Below, piece after piece: positions 43,075-52,193 of a DNA stretch of 64,000 nucleotides (position 1 is the stretch's first letter; every line of letters starts with the position of its first letter). Below the pieces are notes generated by a model. It was not told where the DNA came from. It was given only the letters and a program-made list of their open reading frames with translations, and did no database searches. This DNA comes from Microbacterium pygmaeum. GTDB lineage: Bacteria; Actinomycetota; Actinomycetes; Actinomycetales; Microbacteriaceae. The stretch spans positions 558,001 to 622,000 of the forward strand of contig NZ_LT629692.1 of NCBI RefSeq assembly GCF_900100885.1. Reading direction: 5' to 3'. The translations under genes were made by a program, and so were the position numbers.

Positions 43075-43386
43075 TCAGGCGTGCGGACGCGGCTCCACGC
43101 CCAGGCGCCGGCACGACTCGTCGTACAGTGCGACGATCTCACGGCGCACCGCGGCGCGCTCGGTGATGGACCCGCCGGGCCACGGCACATCGACGATCTG
43201 CTCCACGCCGGAGGCGAGGCGGGCCGACCACCGACCGCCGTCGCCGTCGAAGCCGACCATCGTCGCCGAAGTGATCGCCGCGTCGGGAGCGAACGCCCGC
43301 GTGATCAGCAGATTGTCGTCGGTGTGGTGGCCGTTCATGTGGGCCAGCACCGCCGTCTGGACGGCGTCATCGAATCGGTGGGTCAT
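43075..43386 (-). CDS. DUF2470 domain protein (heme-related)
   Basis: 103-aa protein equal to the DUF2470 domain alone. AVLAHMNGHHTDDNLLITRA and AATSATMVGFDGDGGRW-type blocks are seen, with the His pair that contacts heme in HugZ-type proteins. In larger proteins this domain is the C-terminus of heme oxygenases. Position next to hmuO supports a heme role, for example binding or handing over heme. TAGGCT lies six bases before the ATG at 43386. Confidence 0.88.
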   Translation of the reverse strand: MTHRFDDAVQTAVLAHMNGHHTDDNLLITRAFAPDAAITSATMVGFDGDGGRWSARLASGVEQIVDVPWPGGSITERAAVRREIVALYDESCRRLGVEPRPHA

Positions 43387-43392
43387 CGCATC

Positions 43393-43398
43393 AGCCTA
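43393..43398 (-). promoter_or_regulatory. -10 box TAGGCT of a leaderless gene
   Basis: On the minus strand TAGGCT ends six bases before the ATG at 43386. Confidence 0.6.
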
Positions 43399-43488
43399 GG
43401 GATGGCACCCTGGCCGCTGCCGCCGCGGTTCTGTGATCGGTCTGTGATCTGGGTGTGTTTGAATTCATTGGGACACTGGGGGGTGAGT

Positions 43489-44787
43489 ATGCGGGTGGGA
43501 ACCACACGACGACGTGGCGTCGCCGCGCTCTCGAGCGCGCTGGCCGGTGCGCTCGCCCTCACGCTCGCACTTTCCGGCTGCTCCGCCGACGCGCACGTCG
43601 ACATCGATGCGCCGGCACAGGTCGACGGTGCGTTCCCGGATGACATCACGCAGCAGCTCCAGGACGCCGTCGCACAGGCGATGACGGCCACCGGCTCTTC
43701 GGGGGCGATCGTCGGCGTCTGGGCGCCGTGGAGCGGGTCTCTCGTGAGCGGCTTCGGCACCGAGTCCTTCGGCTCCGAGGACGCCGTCACCACCGACATG
43801 GAGTTCCGGGCGGGCCGCATCACCCGGCCGATGATCTGCGACGTGCTGTTCCAGCTCGCCGCGGAGAAGGTCGTCGCGCTCGACGACCCGGTGACCGACT
43901 ACGTCTCGGGTGCTCCCGACCTCGCCGATGTCACCCTCCAGCAGCTGTGCGACGGGACGTCGGGCATCGGCGCGTACTCGGATCAGCTGTCCGCCCTGTT
44001 CTTCGCCAACCCCGCACGCGTCTGGAATCCGATGGAGCTGGCCAGCTACGGACTCGGCGAGCCGCGCACCACAGCGCCCGGTGCGTCGTACCGGGACTCG
44101 GACGCCGGCTACGTCCTCCTCGGTCTTGCGTTGGAGCGAGCCACGAACACGAGCGCCGCAGACCTCCTCAGGCAGTACGTGTTCGATCCGCTCGACCTGA
44201 ACGCGACATCCTTGCCGACGGGTGCCCCGGCCAAGGCCTCCGCTACCGGCCCCGTGCTGAACGGTCACCACTCGACGGCCGACGCCGCCGGGGTGATGAA
44301 CTGCACCGAGCCGCTGGACATCACGACGCTCTCGGCGAGCAGCGGGTTCACGGATTCGGGTGTGGTCTCCACGATCGACGACCTCGGTCGCTATGCCCAG
44401 GCGCTGGCCACCGGCGCACTGGCCCCTTCGGGCAGCAAGCGGTTCGACGCTCCGATCGCGATCGATCCTGCAGCACCCTCCTGGTACGCGACGAAGGGCG
44501 GCGCCGTGATCGCCGGGACGCTCGTCGGCCAGTTCGGCTCCGTCCCCGGGTACGCCACGGCCGCGTTCTCCGACCCGACGACGGGACTCACGGTCGCCGT
44601 CGTCCTGAACAACTCGGGATCCGGTGGCGGACCGGCCACGAACCTCGCGTGGGAGCTCGCGGCACTGGCCTCGAAGGCTCCCGCCGCCGACGGTGCGGCA
44701 GCGCCGGAAGCCGGTCTGCCGTGGACGGCTCAGCAGTACCACGACGAGATCGCCGCACGCGCGATCTGCGCTGCACCGGCCCAGTGA
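43489..44787 (+). CDS. Beta-lactamase-like lipoprotein with degenerate active site
   Basis: 432-aa lipoprotein. The signal peptide ends in the lipobox LALSGCSA. The fold is that of class C beta-lactamase/DD-peptidase proteins: DDPVTDYVSGAPDLADVTLQ and YVLLGLALERATNTSAADLL align well. The three catalytic motifs are changed: SxxK is RITR (Arg110, Arg113), YxN is YRD, and the HTG/KTG site reads QFGSVPGY. I therefore expect no serine hydrolase activity. Start ATG 43489; GTG 43483 is an alternative. Overlaps the exporter gene by four bases. Perhaps a peptidoglycan-binding or regulatory protein. Confidence 0.82.
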   Translation: MRVGTTRRRGVAALSSALAGALALTLALSGCSADAHVDIDAPAQVDGAFPDDITQQLQDAVAQAMTATGSSGAIVGVWAPWSGSLVSGFGTESFGSEDAVTTDMEFRAGRITRPMICDVLFQLAAEKVVALDDPVTDYVSGAPDLADVTLQQLCDGTSGIGAYSDQLSALFFANPARVWNPMELASYGLGEPRTTAPGASYRDSDAGYVLLGLALERATNTSAADLLRQYVFDPLDLNATSLPTGAPAKASATGPVLNGHHSTADAAGVMNCTEPLDITTLSASSGFTDSGVVSTIDDLGRYAQALATGALAPSGSKRFDAPIAIDPAAPSWYATKGGAVIAGTLVGQFGSVPGYATAAFSDPTTGLTVAVVLNNSGSGGGPATNLAWELAALASKAPAADGAAAPEAGLPWTAQQYHDEIAARAICAAPAQ

Positions 44788-45668
44788 CCGCGAAGGGTTC
44801 GCACCCAGGAGCGACCCCGGCCATCCTGCTGGTGGTGGTCGGCCTCGCCTGCCAGGAGGTCGGGGCGTCGCTGGCCGTGCTGCTGTTCCCGCAGGTCGGG
44901 GCGCTGGGCATGGTGATGCTCCGTCTGGTCTTCTCGGCGATCCTCCTCCTGCTGATCGCGCGGCCGAGACTGCGCGGCCACACCCGGCCCGGGTGGCTGG
45001 CGGTGCTCGGCTTCGGGCTGGTTCTGGCGACGATGAACGGCCTGTTCTACCTGGCGCTGGAGCGCCTGCCACTCGGGGTCACGGTCACGATCGAGGTGCT
45101 CGGGCCGCTCGTGCTCTCCATCGTCGCCAGCAAGCGCGCCTCGGCGTGGCTGTGGGCGCTGCTCGCCCTGGCCGGCGTCGTCGCACTGGCCGGCGGCGGG
45201 TGGGACCGGCTCGATCTCCTCGGCGTCCTGTTCGCCCTCGGCGCGGCCGCCAGCTGGGCGCTGTACATCCTGGCCGCCGCGCACGTGGGCCGGGGGTTCC
45301 CGAAGCTGGACGGCCTCGCGCTGGCGATGACGGCGGGCGCGGTCATCGCACTGCCCTTCGGCATCCTCTCGGCGGGCGCGGCACCCTTGAACCCGCAGCT
45401 GCTGGCCCTCGGCGCAGCCGTCGCGGTGCTGTCATCGACCGTCCCGTACGCGCTGGAGCTCATCGCGCTGCGGCGGCTGCCCGCCGCGGTGTTCGCGATC
45501 CTGATGAGCCTGTCGCCCGCCACGGCATCCCTCGCCGGCTGGCTGCTGCTCGGGCAGGCGCTGACGTGGCTCGAGCTGACCGGTATGACGCTCGTGATCG
45601 TGGCCAGCATCGGCGCAGTCCGATCGTCGATGGGATCGCGCCCGGCGCCGGTCGCCCCGATCGCCTGA
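44784..45668 (+). CDS. EamA/RhtA-family exporter
   Basis: 294-aa membrane protein with ten hydrophobic segments in two EamA repeats. VMLRLVFSAILLLLIARPRL and GLFYLALERLPLGVTVTIEV mark repeat one, and VLSSTVPYALELIALRRLPA, VFAILMSLSPATASLAGWLL mark repeat two, as in RhtA-type amino-acid or drug exporters. GTG at 44784 overlaps the lipoprotein stop. Substrate unknown. Confidence 0.88.
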   Translation: MTAKGSHPGATPAILLVVVGLACQEVGASLAVLLFPQVGALGMVMLRLVFSAILLLLIARPRLRGHTRPGWLAVLGFGLVLATMNGLFYLALERLPLGVTVTIEVLGPLVLSIVASKRASAWLWALLALAGVVALAGGGWDRLDLLGVLFALGAAASWALYILAAAHVGRGFPKLDGLALAMTAGAVIALPFGILSAGAAPLNPQLLALGAAVAVLSSTVPYALELIALRRLPAAVFAILMSLSPATASLAGWLLLGQALTWLELTGMTLVIVASIGAVRSSMGSRPAPVAPIA

Positions 45669-45706
45669 TCACGGATCGGATGCTGCGCCGCATCGATCCG
45701 CGGGTA

Positions 45707-45712
45707 TAGCCT
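45707..45712 (+). promoter_or_regulatory. -10 box TAGCCT (extended TATAGCCT)
   Basis: The box is 31 bases before the ATG at 45744. The short leader carries the ribosome-binding site GAAGGAG at 45732-45738. Confidence 0.5.
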
Positions 45713-45743
45713 GACCGCGAACCCGAGCTACGAAGGAGCGGCC

Positions 45744-46115
45744 ATGGCTGGAGCACGACCCGGTGGAGTCACACTCGTTTCGATCCTCGCCTGGATATCC
45801 GGCGTCCTGCAGCTGATCACCGGCATCGTGCTGCTGTTCGCGCCGGACGGTGCGAACGGGGCCGTGACGATCGCAGCCTGGATCTCGATCGTCCTGGGCA
45901 TCATCACGATCGCGGTCGGCGTCGGCCTGTGGCGGGGGAGCCCGGTGGCACGCATCATCGCGACCATCGTGTTCGTCCTGAACCTGATCAGCGCCGTGGT
46001 GGCGATGTTCACCGCCTCGGGCAGCCTCTGGGCAGCGCTGGTGAACGGACTGCTCGCCCTGATCGGCATCATCCTGCTCTGGACGCGCGCCGCAAGCGAC
46101 TTCTTCCGGCGCTGA
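45744..46115 (+). CDS. Small four-helix membrane protein
   Basis: 123-aa protein with four hydrophobic segments: residues ~10-32, 40-60, 68-85 and 92-112 (GGVTLVSILAWISGVLQLIT, IAAWISIVLGIITIAVGVGL, IATIVFVLNLISAVVAMF). It resembles the DUF7144-type small actinobacterial membrane proteins. Strong SD GAAGGAG. Function unknown. It is convergent with the nucleoside hydrolase. Confidence 0.8.
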   Translation: MAGARPGGVTLVSILAWISGVLQLITGIVLLFAPDGANGAVTIAAWISIVLGIITIAVGVGLWRGSPVARIIATIVFVLNLISAVVAMFTASGSLWAALVNGLLALIGIILLWTRAASDFFRR

Positions 46116-46120
46116 GGCGC

Positions 46121-47101
46121 TCAGCCGACCGCGTCCGGTCCCGGCACCTCACCCAGCAGGACACCCATCAGGTGCTCGGCGACGGGTGCGGCGACTTCGA
46201 GGACCACGCGGGTGCGAACGCCCTCGTGATCGCGCGTCGCGATGCGCTGGCCCCGAAGGTCTGCGATCGTCTGACCACGCCCGGGCCCGTCCGTCGTGTC
46301 GACTCGCACGGGCACTCGCGGTGCGCGATCGGGCGTGATCGCGCCGGTGGCCAGGACCGCCGCGAGCGGATCGTGCAGCGCGCTGGTGCGGGTGCCGTAG
46401 ATCGGCACGTAGAAGTCCAGATAGTGATCCAGCATCGCGCCGACCGCGGCCGCCAGCGGTGCGGGCGCGGCGGCGAGACGGTCGCGGTCGGCCTCGGCGA
46501 GCGTGTGCTCCATGGTGACATCCAGCGGCACGAGCGTGACGTCCCAGTCCGCCGACAGCAGCGCCTCGGCCGCTTCCGGGTCGTTGAAGATGTTGGCCTC
46601 CGCGGCCGGCCGGATGTTCCCGGGTACCAGCGCGGCCCCGCCCATGCTCGTCACGCCCGCGACGCGTGAGGGCAGCGTCGGGTCCGCCGCGAGCGCGAGT
46701 GCGATGTTGGTCATCGGACCGATCGTGAGCACGTGCAGTCGTCCGGCGTATCGGTGCGACAGCTCGATCAGCAGCTCGACGGCCGATCGGGCGTCGGGCT
46801 CGCGGTCGGCGTGCGGGAGCACCGCGCCGCCGATGCCGTTATCGCCGTGGACGTGCGCGGCGCCGCCGCCGAACGCACTGGTGAGGTGATCGTGCGCGCC
46901 GACCGCGACCGGGATGTCGTCCCGACCCGCCAGGGCGAGCAGGTCCAGCGTGTTGCGGGCGGCCTGCGCGGCGGAGGTGTTGCCGCTGACCGTGCCGATC
47001 CCCACCAGATTTATGCTCGGCGACCCCAGCAGGTAGGCGATCGCGACCGCATCATCCACGCCGGTGTCGCAGTCCAGATACAGGGGGATCGGCTCGCTCA
47101 T
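46121..47101 (-). CDS. Inosine-uridine preferring nucleoside hydrolase
   Basis: 326-aa enzyme that hydrolyses ribonucleosides to base and ribose. The calcium site is LYLDCDTGVDDAVAIAYLL near the N-terminus. TIGPMTNIALALAADP and ANIFNDPEAAEALLS follow, with HDPLAAVLATG close to the end, all family hallmarks. Two adjacent ATGs exist; the one at 47101 is chosen as TATAAC lies six bases upstream of it. It is divergent from a ribokinase, giving a base/ribose salvage pair. Confidence 0.92.
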   Translation of the reverse strand: MSEPIPLYLDCDTGVDDAVAIAYLLGSPSINLVGIGTVSGNTSAAQAARNTLDLLALAGRDDIPVAVGAHDHLTSAFGGGAAHVHGDNGIGGAVLPHADREPDARSAVELLIELSHRYAGRLHVLTIGPMTNIALALAADPTLPSRVAGVTSMGGAALVPGNIRPAAEANIFNDPEAAEALLSADWDVTLVPLDVTMEHTLAEADRDRLAAAPAPLAAAVGAMLDHYLDFYVPIYGTRTSALHDPLAAVLATGAITPDRAPRVPVRVDTTDGPGRGQTIADLRGQRIATRDHEGVRTRVVLEVAAPVAEHLMGVLLGEVPGPDAVG

Positions 47102-47107
47102 CATTCG

Positions 47108-47113
47108 GTTATA
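47108..47113 (-). promoter_or_regulatory. -10 box TATAAC of the nucleoside hydrolase
   Basis: On the minus strand TATAAC ends six bases before the second ATG (47101), which decides between the two possible starts. Confidence 0.55.
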
Positions 47114-47150
47114 CCCCGACTGCGCTGCCGGCCCGTGATGGAATGGGCCC

Positions 47151-48002
47151 ATGACCTCGCCGATCCTGGGTGCACTGACGGTCGTCGGCAGCATCAACGT
47201 CGACCTGACCGCCACTGTCGCGCGACTGCCCGGCGCGGGTGAGACCGTCCTGGGCGGCACGCTGCACCGCCTGCCGGGCGGAAAGGGCGCGAATCAGGCC
47301 GCAGCGGCGGCGCGCCTGGGCGGGCGCGTGCGGATGATCGGCGCCGTCGGCGACGACGGCGACGGCCAATGGATGCTCCAGTGCCTCCGTGACGCGGGAG
47401 TCGACACCTCCGGGGTGTGGCTGGGCGAGAAGGCGACCGGCACCGCGCTGATCACCGTCGACGAAGCCGGTGAGAACCAGATCGTGGTGTGCGCCGGAGC
47501 CAACGAGGCCGCGTCCATCGACGGCGTCTCCTTCCCGCCCGAGGAGGCAGTGCTTGCGCAGCTGGAGATCCCGTTCGATGTGGTGAGCGCCCTGGGGGAC
47601 GCGGTGCCCGGATTCCTCGCGATCAACGCGGCGCCGGCGCGCACCCTGACCGAGGCGCTCGTTCGTCGCGCCGATCTGGTCATCGTCAACGAGACCGAGT
47701 TCGAACTGCAGCCCGAGCTCTCCGACGCCCGTCTGGTCGCGATCACCTATGGGGCCGACGGGGCCGCGCTGCGGTCGAACGACCGCGAAGTGGCCCGCGT
47801 GGCCTCCCCGCGGGTACGAGTGGTCAGTTCGGTGGGCGCCGGCGACGCGTTCTGCGCCGCGATCACCCTCGCGCTGCACGCGGGCTGGGCGGCGGAGGAC
47901 GCGCTGGCGGCGGCGTGCGCAGTGGGCGCCGACGCGGTCACCTCTGCCGCGGCGCAGCCGCCGCTGCGTCGGCTGGAGACCTACCGCCCGGTGGGGGGCT
48001 GA
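47151..48002 (+). CDS. rbsK: Ribokinase (PfkB family)
   Basis: 283-aa sugar kinase. VVGSINVDLTATVARLPGAG and LHRLPGGKGANQAAAAARLG are the N-terminal substrate motifs; VVSSVGAGDAFCAAITLALH is the C-terminal signature with the catalytic Asp. It phosphorylates ribose to ribose 5-phosphate. It lies 49 bases from the divergent nucleoside hydrolase. TGGAAT six bases before the ATG may serve as a weak -10. Confidence 0.9.
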   Translation: MTSPILGALTVVGSINVDLTATVARLPGAGETVLGGTLHRLPGGKGANQAAAAARLGGRVRMIGAVGDDGDGQWMLQCLRDAGVDTSGVWLGEKATGTALITVDEAGENQIVVCAGANEAASIDGVSFPPEEAVLAQLEIPFDVVSALGDAVPGFLAINAAPARTLTEALVRRADLVIVNETEFELQPELSDARLVAITYGADGAALRSNDREVARVASPRVRVVSSVGAGDAFCAAITLALHAGWAAEDALAAACAVGADAVTSAAAQPPLRRLETYRPVGG

Positions 48003-48011
48003 CGCGACGCG

Positions 48012-49751
48012 TCAGGCGATCTCACCGCTCGCGATGGTCTCGGCCAGTGCGTGCACCCTCGGCAGGTGATGCGCGCCGTAGAAGTCGGCCGACGTGAGAC
48101 GCTCGCGATCCGCGTCGGTGAGGGACGGATGCCGCAGCACCGCCGTCACGGCGAGCCCGTGCATCCATCCTCCGGCCAGTGTTCCGAGCAGCATCAGGTA
48201 CGGCACGCTGACCGCGTGCACGTCGCGGAGTGCGCCCGCGAAGGCGATCAGGTCGGCGGTCGCGCGACGGGATGCCGCGACCGAACGCTCCAGCCGGTCG
48301 GCGGCGCGGGTCGCGACGGGGTCGCCGGCGGCCCGCAGGTCGGCGATCGTCTCATCGATCTGCCCGAACAGCTGCTCGACGGTGGAACCGCCGTCTCGGA
48401 TGACCTTGCGCCCGACCAGGTCGTTGGACTGGATCGCCGTCGTTCCCTCGTAGATCGTGGTGATGCGCACGTCACGGTAGTGCTGCGCGGCGCCCGTCTC
48501 CTCGATGTAGCCTATGCCGCCGTAGACCTGGAGGGCCTCGCTGGTGACCTGCACCGCGTCCTCGGTGGTCCAGCCCTTGAGGATCGGCACGAAGAACTCC
48601 GCCGCCTTGGTGAGCGCGGGGTCGCGGTCGGCACGGTCGAGCAGGTCCCCGACGTACACGCCCAGGGCGCGCATCGCGAAGATCTGGCTCGAGGCGGACA
48701 GCAGCAGACGGCGGACGTCGGGGTGCTCCGAGATGGCCGCGCCCACCGGGCGGTCGAGTACCGTGCCCTGCGTGCGGTCGCCGGCGTAGGCGGCAGCGGC
48801 CTGGTACGCACGATCGGCGATGCCGGTGGCCTGGAAGCCCATCCCGGCGCGCGCGGAGTTCATCATGACGAACATGCCGGCAAGGCCGCCGCCGACCTCG
48901 CCGACGAGGTAGCCGGTGGCATCCTCGTACGAGAGCACGCAGGTCGGGCTGCCGTGGATGCCGAGCTTGTGCTCGATCGAGACGGTCGTGATCGCGTTGC
49001 GCTCGCCGGGGGCGCCGCTTGGACCGGGGAGGAATTTCGGCGCGACGAACAGCGAGAGTCCCTTGGCGCCGGCCGGGGCGTCGGGGGTGCGCGCGAGCAC
49101 CAGGTGCACGATGTTCTCGGCGACGTCGTGATCGCCCCAGGTGATGAAGATCTTCTGGCCGCGGATCGCCCAGGCGCCGTTCGGATCGGCGGGGTCGCGC
49201 GGGGTCGCGACCGTGCGGATCGCGCCGAGGTCGGTGCCGGCCTCGGGCTCGGTGAGGTTCATCGTGCCCGTCCACTCGCCCGAGACCAGTTTCGCGAGGT
49301 ACGTCTCGCGCAGCTCGTCGGATGCGGCGGCATCCAGCGCGTGGATCTGGCCGGCTGTCAGCAGCCAGCACAGGGCGAACGCCGCATTGGATCCGTTCCA
49401 CATCTCGCCGAGCCCGGCGCGCACGGCACCGGGGAGGCCGTCGCCGCCCGCCGACACCGGCGCCTCGGCGGTGACCCACCCGGCCTCGACGAACGCCCGG
49501 TACGCGTCGGCGTATCCCTCCGGCATCCGGACCTCGCCATCGTCGAAGCGGGCGCCGATCCGATCACCGACCGCCTCCAGCGGAGCCAGGACGGATGCCG
49601 CGAACTCGCCGGCCGCCGTCAGGATGTCGGTCGCGTCGTCAGCGGTGAGCTCGCCGCCGGTGGCCCGCTCGACCAGGTCGAGACCGAAGGCCTCGCCGAG
49701 CAGGAACGTGTAGTCCGCGACGGGCGGGACGTAGCGGGATGAATCGGCCAT
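48012..49751 (-). CDS. Acyl-CoA dehydrogenase
   Basis: 579-aa flavoenzyme of the long type with a C-terminal extension (AidB/FadE5-like). MNLTEPEAGTDLGAIRT binds FAD, IFITWGDHD precedes the beta domain, and QVYGGIGYIEETGAAQHYRD holds the usual Gly-rich and catalytic-base region, with Glu in IYEGTTAIQSNDLVGRK. It should oxidise an acyl-CoA to its 2-enoyl form in the cytoplasm. GAGGAGC precedes the ATG at 49749-49751. Chain-length preference cannot be read. Confidence 0.9.
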   Translation of the reverse strand: MADSSRYVPPVADYTFLLGEAFGLDLVERATGGELTADDATDILTAAGEFAASVLAPLEAVGDRIGARFDDGEVRMPEGYADAYRAFVEAGWVTAEAPVSAGGDGLPGAVRAGLGEMWNGSNAAFALCWLLTAGQIHALDAAASDELRETYLAKLVSGEWTGTMNLTEPEAGTDLGAIRTVATPRDPADPNGAWAIRGQKIFITWGDHDVAENIVHLVLARTPDAPAGAKGLSLFVAPKFLPGPSGAPGERNAITTVSIEHKLGIHGSPTCVLSYEDATGYLVGEVGGGLAGMFVMMNSARAGMGFQATGIADRAYQAAAAYAGDRTQGTVLDRPVGAAISEHPDVRRLLLSASSQIFAMRALGVYVGDLLDRADRDPALTKAAEFFVPILKGWTTEDAVQVTSEALQVYGGIGYIEETGAAQHYRDVRITTIYEGTTAIQSNDLVGRKVIRDGGSTVEQLFGQIDETIADLRAAGDPVATRAADRLERSVAASRRATADLIAFAGALRDVHAVSVPYLMLLGTLAGGWMHGLAVTAVLRHPSLTDADRERLTSADFYGAHHLPRVHALAETIASGEIA

Positions 49752-49825
49752 GGCGTGCTCCTCGGCTCGCGGCGGAAATGAGACCGAGGTTCAGTGTACG
49801 TGGAACTGAGTTCCATCGCGAGGAG

Positions 49826-51217
49826 CTATGAGTCGAATCCCATGCCGACCGCGTCGAGCGTCTTCAGCAGCAGGTTGCGGCGGCCTTCGTTGTGGTCGGC
49901 GCGATCCATCGACCACCGCACGAGGTTGACGCCGATCGAGGTCGCCGGTTCGGGCGGGAACGGCAGCGGTCGCTCGCGGACCATCTGCAGCTCGGTGCGC
50001 TCGGTCTTCTCGCCCGACAGCAGGTCCAGCATCACGTCGGCGCCGAACCGCGACGCACCCACGCCGAGCCCGGTGAAGCCGGCCGCGTAGGCGACCGTGC
50101 CCTTGCGCGCGGTGCCGTAGAACGCGCAGAACCGCGAGCACGAGTCGATCGCTCCGGCCCAGCGGTGCGAGAAGCGCAGACCCGCCAGCTGCGGGAAGGT
50201 CGTGAAGAAGTGGCTCGCCAGCGTGCGGAACGACTGGGGTCGCTCTTCGTAGGCGGCGCGCACCTTGCGGCCGGGGTGGTACACCGCGTCGTAGCCGCCG
50301 AAGAGGATCCGTCCGTCGGCGCTCTGGCGGTAGTAGTGGAACTGGTTGGCCAAGTCGGCAACGCCCTGACGGCCCTCCCACCCGATCGAGGCGCGCTGCT
50401 CGGAGGTGAGCGGCTCGGTCATCAGCACGTAGTCGTAGACCGGGACGGTCATGAGGGTGTTGCGCGCCAGCAGCGACGGGAACACGTTCGTGGCCAGCGC
50501 GACGTGCCGCGTCCGCACCGATCCCGCGGGCGTCCGCACGACCGGGCCCGGATCGATGCCCGTCACCCGGGAGTGCTCGAAGATCTCGACGCCCAGTTCG
50601 GCCGCTGCCCGAGCCAGCTCCAGTGCCAGCTTCGCTGGGTGCACCAGCGCGGTGCTCTCGCGCTCCCATGCTCCGCCGAGGTAGGTGGGCGAGTCGACGA
50701 GAGCGCGGGTGGCCGCGGCATCCAACATGCCTTCCTCCTCGGCCAGCCACGCCAGCTGGTGCGGTTCGACCGCGACGGACAGGGTGCCGGTGCGCTCGAA
50801 CTCCGCGTCCAGGCCGTAGCGCTGCACGGTCCGCCCGATCTCGTCGAGGTTCTGGTGACCCAGGCGCTCCAGCTGCGCGAGCTCGTCGGGCCAACGGCGC
50901 AGACCGTTCTCGTAGCCGTGGGTCAGGCTGGATTCGCAGAACCCGCCGTTTCGCCCGGACGCCGCCCAGCCGACGGTGCGCGCCTCGATCACGACGACGC
51001 TGCGGTCCGGGTCGCGCTCCTTGGCTCGCAGCGCGGTCCACAGGCCGGTGTAGCCGCCGCCGACGATCACGAGGTCTGCGGCGTGATCACCGGTCAGGGT
51101 CGGATGCGCAGGCGTGTCGAGACCATCGAGCCAGTAGACGCCGTTGCGCGAGCCGGCCAGACTTTCACGGATGACGCCGTCGCTCGGAGCGTTGCGTTCG
51201 AAGACCGTCGTGTGCAT
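49826..51217 (-). CDS. FAD-dependent amine oxidase (DadA/PuuB family)
   Basis: 463-aa flavoprotein. The FAD motif is DLVIVGGGYTGLWTALRAKE (residues ~48-67), followed by VVVIEARTVGWAASGRNGGF, the GRNGG motif of gamma-glutamylputrescine oxidases. The C-terminal FAD contact is YAAGFTGLGVGASRFGAD. It probably oxidises an amine or a D-amino acid with O2. The ATG at 51217 has AAGGA eight bases upstream; the frame runs to 51244. With the agmatine genes 50 kb away, any polyamine link is only a family inference. Confidence 0.88.
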   Translation of the reverse strand: MHTTVFERNAPSDGVIRESLAGSRNGVYWLDGLDTPAHPTLTGDHAADLVIVGGGYTGLWTALRAKERDPDRSVVVIEARTVGWAASGRNGGFCESSLTHGYENGLRRWPDELAQLERLGHQNLDEIGRTVQRYGLDAEFERTGTLSVAVEPHQLAWLAEEEGMLDAAATRALVDSPTYLGGAWERESTALVHPAKLALELARAAAELGVEIFEHSRVTGIDPGPVVRTPAGSVRTRHVALATNVFPSLLARNTLMTVPVYDYVLMTEPLTSEQRASIGWEGRQGVADLANQFHYYRQSADGRILFGGYDAVYHPGRKVRAAYEERPQSFRTLASHFFTTFPQLAGLRFSHRWAGAIDSCSRFCAFYGTARKGTVAYAAGFTGLGVGASRFGADVMLDLLSGEKTERTELQMVRERPLPFPPEPATSIGVNLVRWSMDRADHNEGRRNLLLKTLDAVGMGFDS

Positions 51218-51276
51218 GTCATCGTCCTTCGTCGGATCGAGCACTGTGCGACCTGTCGACCGCGTGACGGGTCGGA

Positions 51277-51350
51277 TGGAGGGGATGACGGGAATCGAAC
51301 CCGCGCTATCAGCTTGGGAAGCTGAAGTTCTGCCATTGAACTACATCCCC
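51277..51350 (-). tRNA. tRNA-Gly(CCC)
   Basis: Cloverleaf on the minus strand: acceptor GGGGATG / CATCCCC, anticodon stem TCAGC / GCTGA with loop TTCCCAA (anticodon CCC), T-arm CGGGTTCGATTCCCG and an encoded 3' CCA. It reads GGG codons. No intron. Confidence 0.93.
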
Positions 51351-51445
51351 ACAGCGCCCCGGAGGGCATGAGGCCAGCATAACAAAGGGCGAGCGGATGC
51401 CTCGACGAGACGACCTCGCCGCGGCATCCGCTCGCCCGCCCTCGG

Positions 51446-51451
51446 TAGGCT
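51446..51451 (+). promoter_or_regulatory. -10 box TAGGCT of dcd
   Basis: TAGGCT ends six bases before the GTG at 51458. Confidence 0.6.
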
Positions 51452-51457
51452 GGCCGC

Positions 51458-52063
51458 GTGCTGCTCTCCGATCGTGACATCCGCCTCGAGCTCGACGCCG
51501 GCAGGATCGGCCTGGACCCGTGGGACCCCGAGATGGTGCAGCCGTCGAGCGTCGACGTGCGGCTCGACCGGTACTTCCGGCTCTTCGACAACCATAAGTA
51601 CCCGTTCATCGATCCGGCCGAGGACCAGCCTGAACTCACGCACCTCATCGAGGTCGCGCCGGATGAGCCGTTCATCCTGCACCCCGGCGAGTTCGTGCTG
51701 GGCAGCACGTTCGAGCTCATCTCGCTCCCCGACGACATCGCCGCGCGGCTCGAGGGCAAGTCCTCGCTCGGCCGCCTCGGGCTGCTGACGCATTCGACGG
51801 CCGGCTTCATCGACCCAGGGTTCTCCGGGCACGTTACGCTGGAGCTCTCGAACGTCGCGACGCTGCCGATCAAGCTCTGGCCGGGCATGAAGATCGGGCA
51901 GGTCTGCTACTTCCGGCTGTCGTCGCCGACCGAGAACCCTTACGGCTCCGGGCCGTACGGCAACCGCTACCAGGGCCAGCGCGGCCCGACGGCCTCCCGC
52001 TCGTTCGTGAACTTCCACCGCACCGACGTCGGCACCTCCGACGCGGGGTCGCGCGGGCAGTAG
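51458..52063 (+). CDS. dcd: dCTP deaminase
   Basis: 201-aa enzyme that deaminates dCTP to dUTP, and in actinobacteria often also cleaves dUTP to dUMP. LLSDRDIRLELDAGRIGLDP and VQPSSVDVRLDRYFRLF open it; LEGKSSLGRLGLLTHSTAGF carries the catalytic Arg and Ser/Glu region; GFSGHVTLELSN follows. Bifunctionality cannot be decided by eye. Leaderless GTG start, next to tRNA-Gly. Confidence 0.93.
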   Translation: MLLSDRDIRLELDAGRIGLDPWDPEMVQPSSVDVRLDRYFRLFDNHKYPFIDPAEDQPELTHLIEVAPDEPFILHPGEFVLGSTFELISLPDDIAARLEGKSSLGRLGLLTHSTAGFIDPGFSGHVTLELSNVATLPIKLWPGMKIGQVCYFRLSSPTENPYGSGPYGNRYQGQRGPTASRSFVNFHRTDVGTSDAGSRGQ

Positions 52064-52193
52064 CGGCGACGCTCGGCGGCTCCGACGGGGTTTGTGGTGT
52101 GCCGCGGTGCCGGTTCGCGGCGGCCCGTGCGCGGCGGCCGATTCGGGTAGGCCGCGGGTATCGGAACCGGTTCCCGACGGCCGGATGTGCACC

